A stretch of DNA of 64,000 nt from Sulfurimonas autotrophica DSM 16294 (GTDB lineage Bacteria; Campylobacterota; Campylobacteria; Campylobacterales; Sulfurimonadaceae): assembly GCF_000147355.1 (NCBI RefSeq), contig NC_014506.1:930001-994000 (forward strand), given 5' to 3'. The notes under the pieces are model-generated. The model was given only the letters and a program-made list of their open reading frames with translations, ran no database searches and had not been told where the DNA came from. The position numbers and the translations under genes were made by a program. This document shows, one piece after another, positions 7,402 to 17,004 of this stretch (its first letter is position 1; each line of letters begins with the position of its first letter).

Positions 7402-9690
7402 TTAAAAGGAATATCTTACACTATTTTTTCTTAGAAATTGAATAAACTGTTCGTTTGGTAGAGGTTTAGAACAATAATAGCCCTGTAGATAGGTACATTT
7501 TTTTTCTTTTAAAAATAGATATTGTTCCTGCGTTTCAACGCCTTCGGCAACTACCTCAAAATTAAAAGTTTGCGCAATCATTAAAATGGCACTGATTAAC
7601 TCTTTATCATCTACATCATTTTGAATATCCATGACAAAGGATTTGTCAATTTTGAGTGTTGTAAATGGAAGTTTTTTAAGATATGACAAAGAAGAGTATC
7701 CTGTGCCAAAATCATCTATTGAAATACTGACTCCCAAATCTCGCAATTTTTGCATTCTTGTACTGACAGTTTTAAGGTTTTCAACTAGTGCCGATTCAAC
7801 TAATTCCAGTTCTAAACAGCTAGGTTTTATATTTGTCTTTTTTATAATTGAATCTACATCATGTAAAAAATTTGAATTTTCAAACTGGTGCGCGCTGATA
7901 TTTACGGCTATTTTTTGAAGTTCTATAACGCCTGTAAACTCTTTTTGCCATGCAACAAATTGTTTTAGTGCTGTTTGTAAAACCCATTTACCTATTTCTA
8001 AAATCAATCCGCTTTCTTCTGCAATAGGTATAAATTCATCTGGATAAACATCATTGAATTTCGGTGTATTCCATCGCAGCAGTGCCTCAGCACCTATGAC
8101 TTTTGACGTAGCGAAATCTATAATAGGCTGATAGTGAAGTTCTAGTTCTTGATTTTTTACAGCATCTCTGAGGCCGTTTTCTATAGCCATTCGTCTGCTT
8201 ATCCATTCATCCATCTTGTGTTGATAAAATTTTGTGGTATTTCTGCCTGCTTTTTTAGCCTCATACATAGCAATGTCGGCATATTTTAAAATATCATCCG
8301 GACTTTGTGATCCATTTCCTATAAAAGCAATCCCCAGACTTGCCGATACATTGAGTGTGAGATCATTTATCTTAAAACTTTTAGATAAAATATTGTGTAT
8401 TTTTTCTGCGATGCGTTCCGCATTTGTAGCTGCAAATTGCATTTCATTGGCTAAATCCGGTAATAAAATAACGAATTCATCTCCGCCGATTCTTGCTATG
8501 GTGTCTTCAACTCTAATGACATCTTTTAATCTATGGGCAGTTTGGATAAGAAGTTCATCACCTACAGCATGTCCAAGTGAATCATTGATATTTTTAAAAT
8601 GATCCAAATCTAAAAAAATAACACCAAAAATAATATTATGCCGTTTATAACGAATGATCTCTTGTTCTATTTTTTCCAATAGTAAAGAACGATTTGCAAT
8701 ATCTGTTAAGGTGTCATGTTTTGCCTGATGTTCAAACTGGAGCTGTGTTTGTATTCTGTGTGTAATATCGGTAACGATTCCTATGCCGCCTATAACATTA
8801 TTGTTTATATCTTTGAGTGGCGATGTGTTCATACTTATCCATAGATTTTTTTGCTTAAATTTTGTTGTGTATTGGCCCTCATAAAATCCTTCGATATTAT
8901 CTAAAGGAGCTTGAAGTGATGGAAATATTCTCTGATCTGGCAGAGTATGCAAATCAAGACTGATTAAAAACTCTTGTGAGGCTTCTAAGAAATTCATAAA
9001 TTCTTGATTGACTTCATGAATAATCATATTTGTATCATACATAAAAATTCCAAGAGGAGCCTGCTTAAAAACTGTTTTAAAGCGATTCTCGGATATTGAT
9101 AGTTCTGCTGCTGTTTTTTTATACATCTGTTTAGAGATTAAAATATTTAAATAATTTTTATAAAATTCTTTTGCTATGTATAGCATAAGTATTAAGTATA
9201 AAAACACAAGAAATGCGATTGAATTATAGAGTAGTGTATTTTGCATTAAAAGTTTTATAATTAACGGGGTTAAAATAAAAACTAAAAACAGTTGTACGGC
9301 ACGGATTAAGGAAGAGAGACTACTGACACCTCCCGCACTTAAGCCGGATATAATGATAATGAGTGCCGCTTGATGCAGAGGACTTTGTTGCACAAAAAAT
9401 AAAAATGGTGTCAGTCCAAATAAAATAGAAGAAACAATAAGTCCACCATAAAATATTTGTTTCCATCGTTGTATACTGAATTTATGATTATTTTTTTTAT
9501 AAAGTTTGTAGGAAAAAAATCGAAGAAGGGAAACAGAACTTATTAAAAAATACCAGACTAACAGTTCTTTATTATTGACATGGTTATAAAAGATTCCAAC
9601 AAGGACAGTAGCGTTTATGAAGGCACCAGATGACGAGATTTTGAGATTATTATAGGCATTGTCTATGAGTTGTGTACCATATAAATTCAA
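7402..9690 (-). CDS. Polytopic membrane PAS-GGDEF-EAL protein
   Basis: A 762-residue c-di-GMP protein. The first 180 or so residues hold about five or six hydrophobic helices with little periplasmic domain, an integral-membrane sensor of the MASE type by appearance. A PAS domain follows (residues about 200-320, ending GGIGIVTDITHRI), then GGDEF with an intact ARIGGDEF motif and an intact inhibitory site R-V-E-D, then EAL with GAEALLRW and DDFGTGYSSL. Both catalytic domains look competent. The start is TTG at 9690, chosen for AGAGGA seven bases upstream. It is divergent from moxR. Confidence 0.9.
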   Translation of the reverse strand: MNLYGTQLIDNAYNNLKISSSGAFINATVLVGIFYNHVNNKELLVWYFLISSVSLLRFFSYKLYKKNNHKFSIQRWKQIFYGGLIVSSILFGLTPFLFFVQQSPLHQAALIIIISGLSAGGVSSLSSLIRAVQLFLVFILTPLIIKLLMQNTLLYNSIAFLVFLYLILMLYIAKEFYKNYLNILISKQMYKKTAAELSISENRFKTVFKQAPLGIFMYDTNMIIHEVNQEFMNFLEASQEFLISLDLHTLPDQRIFPSLQAPLDNIEGFYEGQYTTKFKQKNLWISMNTSPLKDINNNVIGGIGIVTDITHRIQTQLQFEHQAKHDTLTDIANRSLLLEKIEQEIIRYKRHNIIFGVIFLDLDHFKNINDSLGHAVGDELLIQTAHRLKDVIRVEDTIARIGGDEFVILLPDLANEMQFAATNAERIAEKIHNILSKSFKINDLTLNVSASLGIAFIGNGSQSPDDILKYADIAMYEAKKAGRNTTKFYQHKMDEWISRRMAIENGLRDAVKNQELELHYQPIIDFATSKVIGAEALLRWNTPKFNDVYPDEFIPIAEESGLILEIGKWVLQTALKQFVAWQKEFTGVIELQKIAVNISAHQFENSNFLHDVDSIIKKTNIKPSCLELELVESALVENLKTVSTRMQKLRDLGVSISIDDFGTGYSSLSYLKKLPFTTLKIDKSFVMDIQNDVDDKELISAILMIAQTFNFEVVAEGVETQEQYLFLKEKKCTYLQGYYCSKPLPNEQFIQFLRKNSVRYSF

Positions 9691-9765
9691 AAAATAATCC
9701 TCTTGCTAATTATTAGTAAGAATTATGCCTCATTATCTATTATTCAACCCTGAAGTCTAAATATA

Positions 9766-9777
9766 ATTTCATGAAAT
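9766..9777. promoter_or_regulatory. Perfect 12-bp palindrome upstream of moxR
   Basis: ATTTCATGAAAT is self-complementary. It lies in the 129-base divergent region between the GGDEF-EAL gene and moxR, just upstream of the TTTTACA direct repeat. It is a candidate dimeric-regulator site; no specific regulator is recognised. Confidence 0.35.
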
Positions 9778-9780
9778 ATA

Positions 9781-9798
9781 TTTTACATATCTTTTACA
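9781..9798 (+). promoter_or_regulatory. TTTTACA direct repeat, 11-bp period, upstream of moxR
   Basis: TTTTACA at 9781-9787 and again at 9792-9798, starting exactly 11 bases apart and ending 21 bases before the moxR ATG. The spacing of one helical turn is the geometry used by OmpR/PhoB-family regulators. The same element occurs upstream of soxX. Confidence 0.45.
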
Positions 9799-9819
9799 AA
9801 TTAATACTACACTCTTTAA

Positions 9820-10767
9820 ATGAAAAATAAAATAAAACTTCTAAAACAAGAGATAGCAAAAGGCGTAATCGGTCATAAAGATATGATTGATGCTCTGCTG
9901 ATTGGACTTATGACAAATGGGCATATACTGCTTGAAGGTGTTCCCGGTCTTGCCAAAACAACGGCTGTCAATGCTATAGCCAAAGCATTGAGTCTAGAGT
10001 TTAAACGTGTGCAGTTTACTCCTGATTTATTGCCTTTAGACATTATTGGAGCAGAAATTTATGATGTAAAGTCCGGAGACTTTAAAATCAAATATGGACC
10101 TGTCTTTACAAATTTACTTTTGGCTGATGAGATAAACAGAGCTCCGGCAAAAGTACAATCGGCACTCTTAGAAGTTATGCAGGAAAGACAGGTTACTATA
10201 GGTGACAGCAGTTTTAAAATCCAGAATCCGTTTTTAGTGCTCGCAACCCAAAATCCGATTGAACAAGAAGGTGCATACACTTTGCCTGAAGCACAATTAG
10301 ACCGCTTTATGTTTAAAGTAGTCGTTGGCTACAACACAGAGGATGAAGAGTATGAAATAGCACAAAAAGTTGCCAATGACACTTTTGAACCTATAAATCC
10401 GGTCATCTTTGCTGATGAGTTGCAACAAATTAAAGAAGAAGTTAAAGCTGTCCATATTGAAGAGGAATTGAGTGCCTACATTGTAAAACTTGTTTTTACA
10501 ACAAGAGATCCAAAAAAATACGGCCTTGAAGAGTTAGAACGTTATATAGCATTTGGTGCAAGCCCGCGTGCAACCATCGACATGTTAAAGGCTGTAAAGG
10601 CAAGAGCGTATTTACGAGGTCATGATTTCGTCTCTCCTATCGATATTGCACTGACTATAAAAGATGTATTGCGACACCGCATAATTTTAAGCTATGATGC
10701 CATTGCCGAGGGGTTGAGCAGTGATGATATTATTCAAAAAATATTAGAATCTATAGAAATACCATAA
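9820..10767 (+). CDS. moxR: MoxR-type AAA+ ATPase
   Basis: A 315-residue AAA+ chaperone-like ATPase of the MoxR family. It shows Walker A (GVPGLAKTT, residues about 40-48), Walker B (LLADEINRAPAKVQSALLEV), a sensor region LATQNPIEQEGAYTLPEAQL and arginine-finger region LDRFMFKV. MoxR proteins act with von Willebrand factor A (VWA) domain partners in assembling or maturing membrane or periplasmic complexes. It heads the operon moxR-DUF58-hypothetical-batA-batB/C-batD, the standard arrangement for Bat (aerotolerance) loci. A two-part TTTTACA repeat lies immediately upstream. Confidence 0.95.
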   Translation: MKNKIKLLKQEIAKGVIGHKDMIDALLIGLMTNGHILLEGVPGLAKTTAVNAIAKALSLEFKRVQFTPDLLPLDIIGAEIYDVKSGDFKIKYGPVFTNLLLADEINRAPAKVQSALLEVMQERQVTIGDSSFKIQNPFLVLATQNPIEQEGAYTLPEAQLDRFMFKVVVGYNTEDEEYEIAQKVANDTFEPINPVIFADELQQIKEEVKAVHIEEELSAYIVKLVFTTRDPKKYGLEELERYIAFGASPRATIDMLKAVKARAYLRGHDFVSPIDIALTIKDVLRHRIILSYDAIAEGLSSDDIIQKILESIEIP

Positions 10768-10771
10768 TAAT

Positions 10772-11632
10772 ATGCTAAAAACACTTTTCAAATCCAATAA
10801 GAAACTGGCATTAATTCTTATTAAAACACAAAGGGAAGTCTTTAGTAAAATTACAGGCGACAATACCAGCAAAAGAAGAGGAGAGGGCTATGATTTTATA
10901 GAACTCAGAGAGTATGAAAGCTGTGATGATATAAGACATATAGATTGGATAGTAAGTTCCAAAATAGGCAAGCCCTATGTAAAACTTTTTCATCAGCAGC
11001 GAGAATTAAATGTAGTAATCGCTCCTCTTTTATGCGGTTCGCTCCATTTTGGAACAACAGCGCTAAAAAAAGATTTACTGACTCAGATTTGCGCGTTAAT
11101 CAGTTACAGCTGTGTGAAACAAAATGACCCGTTTGAAAGTTATATTTGCAGTGATGAAGTGTTTTTGTGTACTCAAAAAACAAAACAGAAGTTTGGTGTG
11201 AGAACCTTGGTAGAAAAAATTGATGCTTATGACGTCCTTGGAAAAACATTGGATTATGTACAGATAACACAGACTCTTTATACACAGTTGCAGCATAAGA
11301 GTATTCTGTTTTTAATCGGTGATTTTTTTGATACGCAAAACTTAAATATTAAGGCATTAAGTCTGAAACATGAGGTGATAGTTATTATTGTGCGTGATCG
11401 TTTTGAAGAACATCCTGCCCAGCTGGGCGAGCTCAATATTACTGACCCTGCTCTAGGTATGAGTGCGGATATGACTTTAAATAAAGCGACTCTCAAGTCT
11501 TATACAAAAAAAATATTTGAACACGATAATGAGTTATATAAAAAATTACAAAGAGCAGGCATTCGTTTTATTAAAATTTATACGGATGAGGATCCGGCTG
11601 AAAAAATCATTAGCTTAATGAGCAGAATATGA
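10772..11632 (+). CDS. DUF58 protein of the MoxR/Bat operon
   Basis: A 286-residue DUF58 protein. The family signature is RRGEGYDFIELREYESCDDI followed by RHIDWIVSSKIGKPYVK. The C-terminal part has a VWA-like alpha/beta fold (SILFLIGDFFDTQNL), which is usual for the family. There is no transmembrane segment, unlike many DUF58 proteins. It is always linked to MoxR ATPases and is thought to be their partner. It begins five bases after moxR and overlaps the next gene by four bases (ATGA), so translation is coupled. Confidence 0.9.
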   Translation: MLKTLFKSNKKLALILIKTQREVFSKITGDNTSKRRGEGYDFIELREYESCDDIRHIDWIVSSKIGKPYVKLFHQQRELNVVIAPLLCGSLHFGTTALKKDLLTQICALISYSCVKQNDPFESYICSDEVFLCTQKTKQKFGVRTLVEKIDAYDVLGKTLDYVQITQTLYTQLQHKSILFLIGDFFDTQNLNIKALSLKHEVIVIIVRDRFEEHPAQLGELNITDPALGMSADMTLNKATLKSYTKKIFEHDNELYKKLQRAGIRFIKIYTDEDPAEKIISLMSRI

Positions 11633-12021
11633 AACAGCTCAATATAAATGATATTTTTCCTCTCGAAACAGTACCGGACAACTCTTTGAGTCTATTTCTA
11701 TTGTCTTTAGTCTTATGTGTAGTAATTGTTTTGATACTTTACTTTTTTTATAAAAAAAGAGTGCAAAAAAATAAAAAAGACGAAGCATATTACTTGAATA
11801 TATTGCTGCATTCAAATTTTTATAATGTAAAACAAAGTGCTTATCTGTTTACATATTATGGAAGAAGGTTGGCAAAAACAAAAGAGCAGAAAAAAGAACT
11901 TGAGAGCATAATTTCTCAACTTTATATCTATAAGTATCAACAAAAATCGCTTAATATACCTGAAAAACTACAAAAGGAAATAAGAAAATTTTTAGATGAA
12001 TTAAGAGACTTTTATGCTTGA
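11629..12021 (+). CDS. Membrane-anchored protein of the Bat operon (DUF4381-like)
   Basis: A 130-residue protein with one strong transmembrane helix (SLFLLSLVLCVVIVLILYFF, about residues 21-41) preceded by a short hydrophilic N-terminus and followed by a basic, helical cytoplasmic domain. Position, length and topology fit the small DUF4381-type protein found between the DUF58 and batA genes in Bat operons, but sequence similarity is weak to the eye. It overlaps the DUF58 gene by four bases and batA by eight. Its likely role is as a scaffold of the membrane Bat complex. Confidence 0.75.
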   Translation: MKQLNINDIFPLETVPDNSLSLFLLSLVLCVVIVLILYFFYKKRVQKNKKDEAYYLNILLHSNFYNVKQSAYLFTYYGRRLAKTKEQKKELESIISQLYIYKYQQKSLNIPEKLQKEIRKFLDELRDFYA

Positions 12022-12928
12022 TTCATTTAGTTTTACATATCCTCTTTTTTTATTGTTACTGCCTTTGTTTATACTCAGTGCTTTACTCTTTAAGCAAGAG
12101 AAAGAATCCTACTATATGCCGCATTTTTATCAACTGCTGCCTCACGCAAATAAAAAACATTATGTAAGAGAAATTTTAAAATGGACAATGTTTACATGTA
12201 TGATTTTTGCATTAAGCGACCCGATTATAACGAAAAAAATAAAAGCAGTAAAAAGCAATGCCGTTGATATAGTTTTGGCATTGGACACCAGCGATTCTAT
12301 GAGCACTTACGGCTTTAATGAAAAAAAGTACAAGCAAAGCAGATTGAATGTCGTAAAAGAGGTCGTGCAAAATTTTATAAATTCAAGAGTGAAAGACAGA
12401 ATAGGACTGGTGGTTTTTGGTACAACTGCAGGTATAGCCTCTCCTTTGAGTTTTGATAAAGAAGCTCAAAAAAATATAGTTGGCAACATTAACGTGGGAG
12501 TGCTTGGAAAAAGTACAGCATTAATTGATGGTATAGTTTCTTCCATACAGCTTTTGAAAAATTCAAAAAGTAAATCGAAGATTATTATTCTGCTTAGTGA
12601 CGGGGAGGATTCTGCAAGTAAAATACCGCTTGAATTTGCTTTGAAATTGGCAAAAAAGTACAATATAAAAATATACACGATAACTATAGACAAAAGTTAC
12701 AGCGATATGATGAAAGTGATTGCAAATAAAAACGGTGCAAAAAACTTTGAGGTACAAAATAAAGAAGATTTAGTAAAAGTATACAAAAGTATTGATAGCT
12801 TAGAAAAGAGTGAGCTGGAATATAATACTCTGAGTGTGCATGAACATATATATTTTTATTTTTTAATTATATCGCTGTCATGTGCTGCGGCGCTTCTGCC
12901 ATATGTTAAAAACAGAGGAGTGCTGTAA
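12014..12928 (+). CDS. batA: BatA, membrane VWA-domain protein
   Basis: A 304-residue inner-membrane protein with two N-terminal hydrophobic helices, a periplasmic or cytoplasmic VWA domain (about residues 85-260), and a C-terminal transmembrane helix (YFYFLIISLSCAAALLPYV). The metal-ion site D91-T-S-D-S95 is intact, as are the later conserved T in GLVVFGTTAG and the D in LLSDGEDS. Bat proteins support growth or survival under oxidative stress in several bacteria; here this is inferred from operon context. Overlaps with neighbours on both sides imply coupled translation. Confidence 0.9.
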   Translation: MLDSFSFTYPLFLLLLPLFILSALLFKQEKESYYMPHFYQLLPHANKKHYVREILKWTMFTCMIFALSDPIITKKIKAVKSNAVDIVLALDTSDSMSTYGFNEKKYKQSRLNVVKEVVQNFINSRVKDRIGLVVFGTTAGIASPLSFDKEAQKNIVGNINVGVLGKSTALIDGIVSSIQLLKNSKSKSKIIILLSDGEDSASKIPLEFALKLAKKYNIKIYTITIDKSYSDMMKVIANKNGAKNFEVQNKEDLVKVYKSIDSLEKSELEYNTLSVHEHIYFYFLIISLSCAAALLPYVKNRGVL

Positions 12929-14475
12929 TGTTTTTTTTATACAGTTATGCACTCTATTTTTTGCTTATTCCTATGCTACTCTTTGTTCTCTCTTTCAAAA
13001 AAACGAAAAATTCTATGGAAAACATTTTTTCGCAAGCAGTGATTAAGCAGCTCGCATTAAACACACAATTACTGAAAACTTCGGCCCGTTACAGATATTT
13101 TTTACTGGTTATGGCTCTTATGATTATAGCTCTGGCTCGTCCTGTTTATTTGAAACAAAATGCAGTTACAAAACAGATGAGCAGTTCTGCGGTTATTGCT
13201 CTTGATGTGTCAAAATCTATGCATGCATCAGACATCTATCCAAGCCGTTTAGGTTTAGCCAGACTAAAACTTTTAAAATTCATCCAAAAAGCGAATAACT
13301 TACATGTAGGCATACTTATATTTGCAAAAAATTCCTATATGCTTTACCCACTAAGCGAAGATACACAGGCATTGGCATATATGCTCAAAAATGCCGATAT
13401 CAAGCAGAAACTAGAACCAAATACCAATCTCTTTGGAGTGCTTGAATCAGGTAAAAAAATGCTGGAGAAAGAAAAAACAAAAAATATAATTCTACTCACT
13501 GACGGCGGTGAAGACGTCAGCCGGGCAGATGAAATCTCTTATATTTTGAAAAATCATTTAAAGCTTTATGCAATTGATTTTGGTCCCAAACCGAATAATT
13601 CTTTAAAAAATATGACGCAAAAAAGTGAAGGGTATTATATGAAATATCAATGGACACAAAGTGATATTGAGGGCATTTTAGACGCCATACAAAAGAGCTC
13701 TCAAAAAATAATTACAAGTGAATATAATATGAAGCAGTATCAAGAATTGTTTGTGTACCCTTTGGGCACTGCATTATTGATACTCTATTTTGTTTTTATT
13801 ATAGGCTTGAAGCAAAAGTATATAGTGAAACTTTCGTTGTTAGTCGGTCTGATGCAACTGACTCTTTTAAGTGCTCCTGCAAGTGCCGGTGTTTTTGACT
13901 TTATAAAATTACAAAAGGCACACTCATACTATGAGCAAAAGCAGTATGAAAAAGCAATCCAACACTATAAAGAGCTAACACCGACAAGCGAAGTAAATTA
14001 CAATATTGCCAATGCTTTATACAAACAGCACAAGTATTTAAAAGCTGTAATTTCTTATAAACGTGCTCTATCAACAGATAAGCTGCTTAACGCAAAAATT
14101 TTTTATAATATCGGAAACTGTTATGTCCAAAGAGACAAACTGGAGTTGGCAAAGTCTAATTTTGAGCACTCTTTACAACTGCATCTCTTTAAGCAGACAA
14201 AAAACAATTTACAAATAATCACGCAGGAGCTGAAAAAAAGAAAAAAACTGAAAAAAATTTTTAACAGAGGCTCGGCAAAAGTATGTTTTAAAAATACGCT
14301 TGAACAACGCAACAATGATTATAAAGTCAGTTCAAAATATAAGATAAAACTGCAGAAGTTAGTCTTGTCGGAGGAAGAAAAGTGGATAAAAATAATACAA
14401 AAGCAAAAAACTCCGGTTTTCTTACAAAAAATTCAGATAAAAAGGATGAGTGATGATGCGCAAAAACCTTGGTAA
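12928..14475 (+). CDS. batB: BatB/BatC fusion: VWA domain plus TPR repeats
   Basis: A 515-residue protein. The N-terminal part is BatB-like: membrane helices near residues 5-20 and 55-70, a VWA domain with D93-V-S-K-S97 and LLTDGGEDVS, then a transmembrane helix near 275-295. A second hydrophobic stretch (VKLSLLVGLMQLTLLSA, ending ASAG) looks like an embedded signal, after which TPR-type helices follow (YYEQKQYEKAIQHYKEL; NIANALYKQHKYLKAVISY), matching a separate BatC in other genomes. The tail is very basic. The stop falls inside the start region of batD. Confidence 0.87.
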   Translation: MFFLYSYALYFLLIPMLLFVLSFKKTKNSMENIFSQAVIKQLALNTQLLKTSARYRYFLLVMALMIIALARPVYLKQNAVTKQMSSSAVIALDVSKSMHASDIYPSRLGLARLKLLKFIQKANNLHVGILIFAKNSYMLYPLSEDTQALAYMLKNADIKQKLEPNTNLFGVLESGKKMLEKEKTKNIILLTDGGEDVSRADEISYILKNHLKLYAIDFGPKPNNSLKNMTQKSEGYYMKYQWTQSDIEGILDAIQKSSQKIITSEYNMKQYQELFVYPLGTALLILYFVFIIGLKQKYIVKLSLLVGLMQLTLLSAPASAGVFDFIKLQKAHSYYEQKQYEKAIQHYKELTPTSEVNYNIANALYKQHKYLKAVISYKRALSTDKLLNAKIFYNIGNCYVQRDKLELAKSNFEHSLQLHLFKQTKNNLQIITQELKKRKKLKKIFNRGSAKVCFKNTLEQRNNDYKVSSKYKIKLQKLVLSEEEKWIKIIQKQKTPVFLQKIQIKRMSDDAQKPW

Positions 14476-15817
14476 TATAATTTTTCTGCTGCTTTTTATC
14501 TATTTTGATGCGCATGCATGGGTTAAAACATTTGCTCCCCAATATATTATGAAAACAGAAGCATTGGAGTTTACTGTCGTTGCCAAGGGCTTTAATGTCA
14601 AATTTCCCAAGGTAGAATATATAGACGGATATGTGGTAAAACATATTAAGACTTCACATGAAGCGGTGATAATCAATGCCAAAAAAGCAGACAAGTTGAG
14701 TAAAATATACTCTTTGACTCCAGACAAGGATGTTACATTACCCGCTTTTAATATAGAAGTGGATGGCAAGGTTGAAAAAACACAACCCTTACATGTAACA
14801 GTGAAAAAACTCACCCAAACACGTTCACCAGATTATAAACTCAGTATGGACATAAGCAATAAAACTCCTATGGTAGGAGAAAAATTGACATTACATGTAA
14901 AGCTTGTATATAAAGATTTGCAAGATTATGATCTCTTTACACCTGTCTTTAATGATTTTTCACTGCAAGAACTCAGTGACAAAGAGTATAAAAATGACAA
15001 AGGCGAATGGGTAGAAGAGATTGTTTATGATATAGCACCTCAAAGAAGTGGTACATTTGTTTTATACCCGGCAAAAGCCAAGATAGAACTCTCAATTCCA
15101 AAACATAAAAAACGCAATATTTATTCTAATGCCCTTACACTCTCAGTAACAGTGATTCCGAACAACCTTTCTATTGTCGGATCCTATGAACTCAATGCGA
15201 GTGTCAATACAAAATTCATTCATAAAAATCAGCCGGTAAAATTTACACTTTATCTACAAGGCAGCGGCAATATCAATAATTTTGATGATTTGAATATTAG
15301 AGTGCCGGGTGCGACTGTATATGAAAAAAGTACAAAAAAACTGCATAAAGGACAACGTGACATCTATCAAAAAAGCTTTGAAATAGTTTCAGATAAAAAT
15401 TTTACTATTCCCTCTGTTTCATTGCAATATTTTGATATTAAAGAGAAAAAAATAAAAAACATAAATACCCAGGCTTTTGCTATTACTGTAAAAGATTCTG
15501 TGCGTGTAAAAACAACAACTAAAGAGGAGAAACTTACTATTATGGAAAAAATACTTTATTTTATGTCGGGAGTATTTGTAACACTGTTTTTAATTTACAT
15601 GTATAAAGTATTGAAAAATACTAAAACAACTGATAAACAAAAAAGAGTCAAAAAAGAGCTGCAAAATATTCAGTCAAAAGAGGAATTTTTGAAAAAAGTC
15701 GTGCCGTATTTAGGGAAAGACAGATCATTAAATCGTTTAATATATACTCTTGAGAATGTAGAAAATTTTGAATTTAAGAAACTAAAAAAAGAGATAATTA
15801 CTTATATTTGCAAATAA
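14453..15817 (+). CDS. batD: BatD, oxygen tolerance protein
   Basis: About 454 residues. The protein starts with a signal-like hydrophobic segment (IIFLLLFIYFDAHA), has a long beta-rich periplasmic region with immunoglobulin-like repeats (MVGEKLTLHVKLVYKD and KFIHKNQPVKFTLYLQGSG), a C-terminal transmembrane helix (ILYFMSGVFVTLFLIYMYKV) and a short cytoplasmic tail. This is the BatD layout. Consecutive GTG, ATG, ATG codons lie at 14450-14458; I chose 14453 for its spacing from AAAGGA at 14441. It has two exact TTACATGTAA copies, both encoding Leu-His-Val. It closes the operon, followed by a 12-bp stem hairpin. Confidence 0.87.
   Translation: MMRKNLGNIIFLLLFIYFDAHAWVKTFAPQYIMKTEALEFTVVAKGFNVKFPKVEYIDGYVVKHIKTSHEAVIINAKKADKLSKIYSLTPDKDVTLPAFNIEVDGKVEKTQPLHVTVKKLTQTRSPDYKLSMDISNKTPMVGEKLTLHVKLVYKDLQDYDLFTPVFNDFSLQELSDKEYKNDKGEWVEEIVYDIAPQRSGTFVLYPAKAKIELSIPKHKKRNIYSNALTLSVTVIPNNLSIVGSYELNASVNTKFIHKNQPVKFTLYLQGSGNINNFDDLNIRVPGATVYEKSTKKLHKGQRDIYQKSFEIVSDKNFTIPSVSLQYFDIKEKKIKNINTQAFAITVKDSVRVKTTTKEEKLTIMEKILYFMSGVFVTLFLIYMYKVLKNTKTTDKQKRVKKELQNIQSKEEFLKKVVPYLGKDRSLNRLIYTLENVENFEFKKLKKEIITYICK
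14789..14798. repeat. Iterated palindrome TTACATGTAA (batD, first)
   Basis: Exact copy encoding Leu-His-Val-Thr, 102 bases before the second batD copy. Confidence 0.7.
14891..14900. repeat. Iterated palindrome TTACATGTAA (batD, second)
   Basis: Exact copy encoding Leu-His-Val-Lys. Confidence 0.7.
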
Positions 15818-15822
15818 GAGTA

Positions 15823-15849
15823 TTTATAGCAACATTATGTTGCTATAAA
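15823..15849. terminator. Bidirectional terminator hairpin
   Basis: A perfect 12-bp stem, TTTATAGCAACA (15823-15834) and TGTTGCTATAAA (15838-15849), with a three-base loop. It sits in the 33 bases between convergent batD and the cytochrome c peroxidase gene. Confidence 0.7.
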
Positions 15850-15850
15850 A

Positions 15851-16864
15851 TTAGTTTAACTCCGGTTTAGGAGTATTGTCATTTGTAGCTGGAAGCATTG
15901 GCAATTTCACATATGGTTTTTTACCATCAAGTGCACCTAAAAATGCTTCTATAGATTTAGCCTGCTTGTCACTGATGTTAGCTCCAAGTTGAATGCGACC
16001 CATCTCTTTGATTGCATCTTTGAGTGTTGGTATCATACCGTTGTGAAAGTATGGAGCAGTTTGGGTTACATTTCTAAGTGTCGGAACTTTTACCATACCG
16101 TTGGCATCCCCTTTAAAGTCCCCTACGTTCATATATTTGTATTTTGCAACTACATTAAAGGCATTCATTCCACCGCCAATACCAACACCGTTATGACATG
16201 ATGCACAACCAACTTGAATGAAAGTTTTTAAACCTTCTTTTTGCTTTTTCGTCATGGCATTTTCATCGCCGTTCATAAATGCGTCAAAAGGAGCAGGTGT
16301 TACAAGTGTTCTCTCAAACAACCCGATAGTGTCAGCCACTTTTTTAAATGTGATTTTTACATTTTTGCCGTATGCTTTTTGAAATTCTTTCACATATGCA
16401 GGCATAGAAGTTACTACTGCAACGACATGCTCTTGTGTAGCAGCCATTTCAGGAGCCGCTTGGATAGGACCTTGAGCCTGATCTTCTACGTCTGGACTTC
16501 TACCATCCCAAAACTGTTTGTCATTAAACACTGCATTATATACAGTCGGAGAGCTCAGGTGATGCGGGTTAGCTGTCCATTTGTGACCGACTGCCGCCTG
16601 CATACCGTCATCGCCGCCTTTGCTTAGGTTGTGACAAGTATTACAAGAGATAAGACCACTTTTGGAAAGTCTCGGGTCAAAGTAAAGTTTTTTACCAAGT
16701 TCTACTTTAGCTTTTGTAATAGGGTTTTTTGGATTGTCAATTAATTTTAACAGTTTACTTGCTTCTGTTGGAATTGGTGCAAGTCCTGCATTTTTTGCAT
16801 CTTGAACCAATGAGCTTGCCATGAGTGAAGCCGCTGTAAGTGTTAGAGCTACGATTTTTTTCAT
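15851..16864 (-). CDS. Dihaem cytochrome c peroxidase
   Basis: A 337-residue periplasmic enzyme that reduces hydrogen peroxide using electrons from cytochrome c. The signal peptide is MKKIVALTLTAASLMAS. Two haem c sites are visible: C74-N-T-C-H78 and CASCH near residue 219. Between them are the conserved WDGRSPDVEDQA and the later NVGDFKGDANGMVKVPTLRN and PYFHNG segments. This is the bacterial CCP/MauG family, standard length. A GGAAAATAAA ribosome binding site precedes the ATG. It stands alone on the minus strand between the Bat operon and pdxA; the peroxide theme fits with the neighbouring aerotolerance genes. Confidence 0.95.
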   Translation of the reverse strand: MKKIVALTLTAASLMASSLVQDAKNAGLAPIPTEASKLLKLIDNPKNPITKAKVELGKKLYFDPRLSKSGLISCNTCHNLSKGGDDGMQAAVGHKWTANPHHLSSPTVYNAVFNDKQFWDGRSPDVEDQAQGPIQAAPEMAATQEHVVAVVTSMPAYVKEFQKAYGKNVKITFKKVADTIGLFERTLVTPAPFDAFMNGDENAMTKKQKEGLKTFIQVGCASCHNGVGIGGGMNAFNVVAKYKYMNVGDFKGDANGMVKVPTLRNVTQTAPYFHNGMIPTLKDAIKEMGRIQLGANISDKQAKSIEAFLGALDGKKPYVKLPMLPATNDNTPKPELN

Positions 16865-17004
16865 TTTATTTTCCTTCTGGGATGTATTTATAAAATTGTA
16901 GCAGAAAATATCTTAAAGGAAAATAATTATCTTTTAAGGAATTTTAGCTTTTCTGGCTCTTTGGAAGCAAGGTTTTCAAATGCTAAAGCGTGACTTAGAA
17001 AAAA

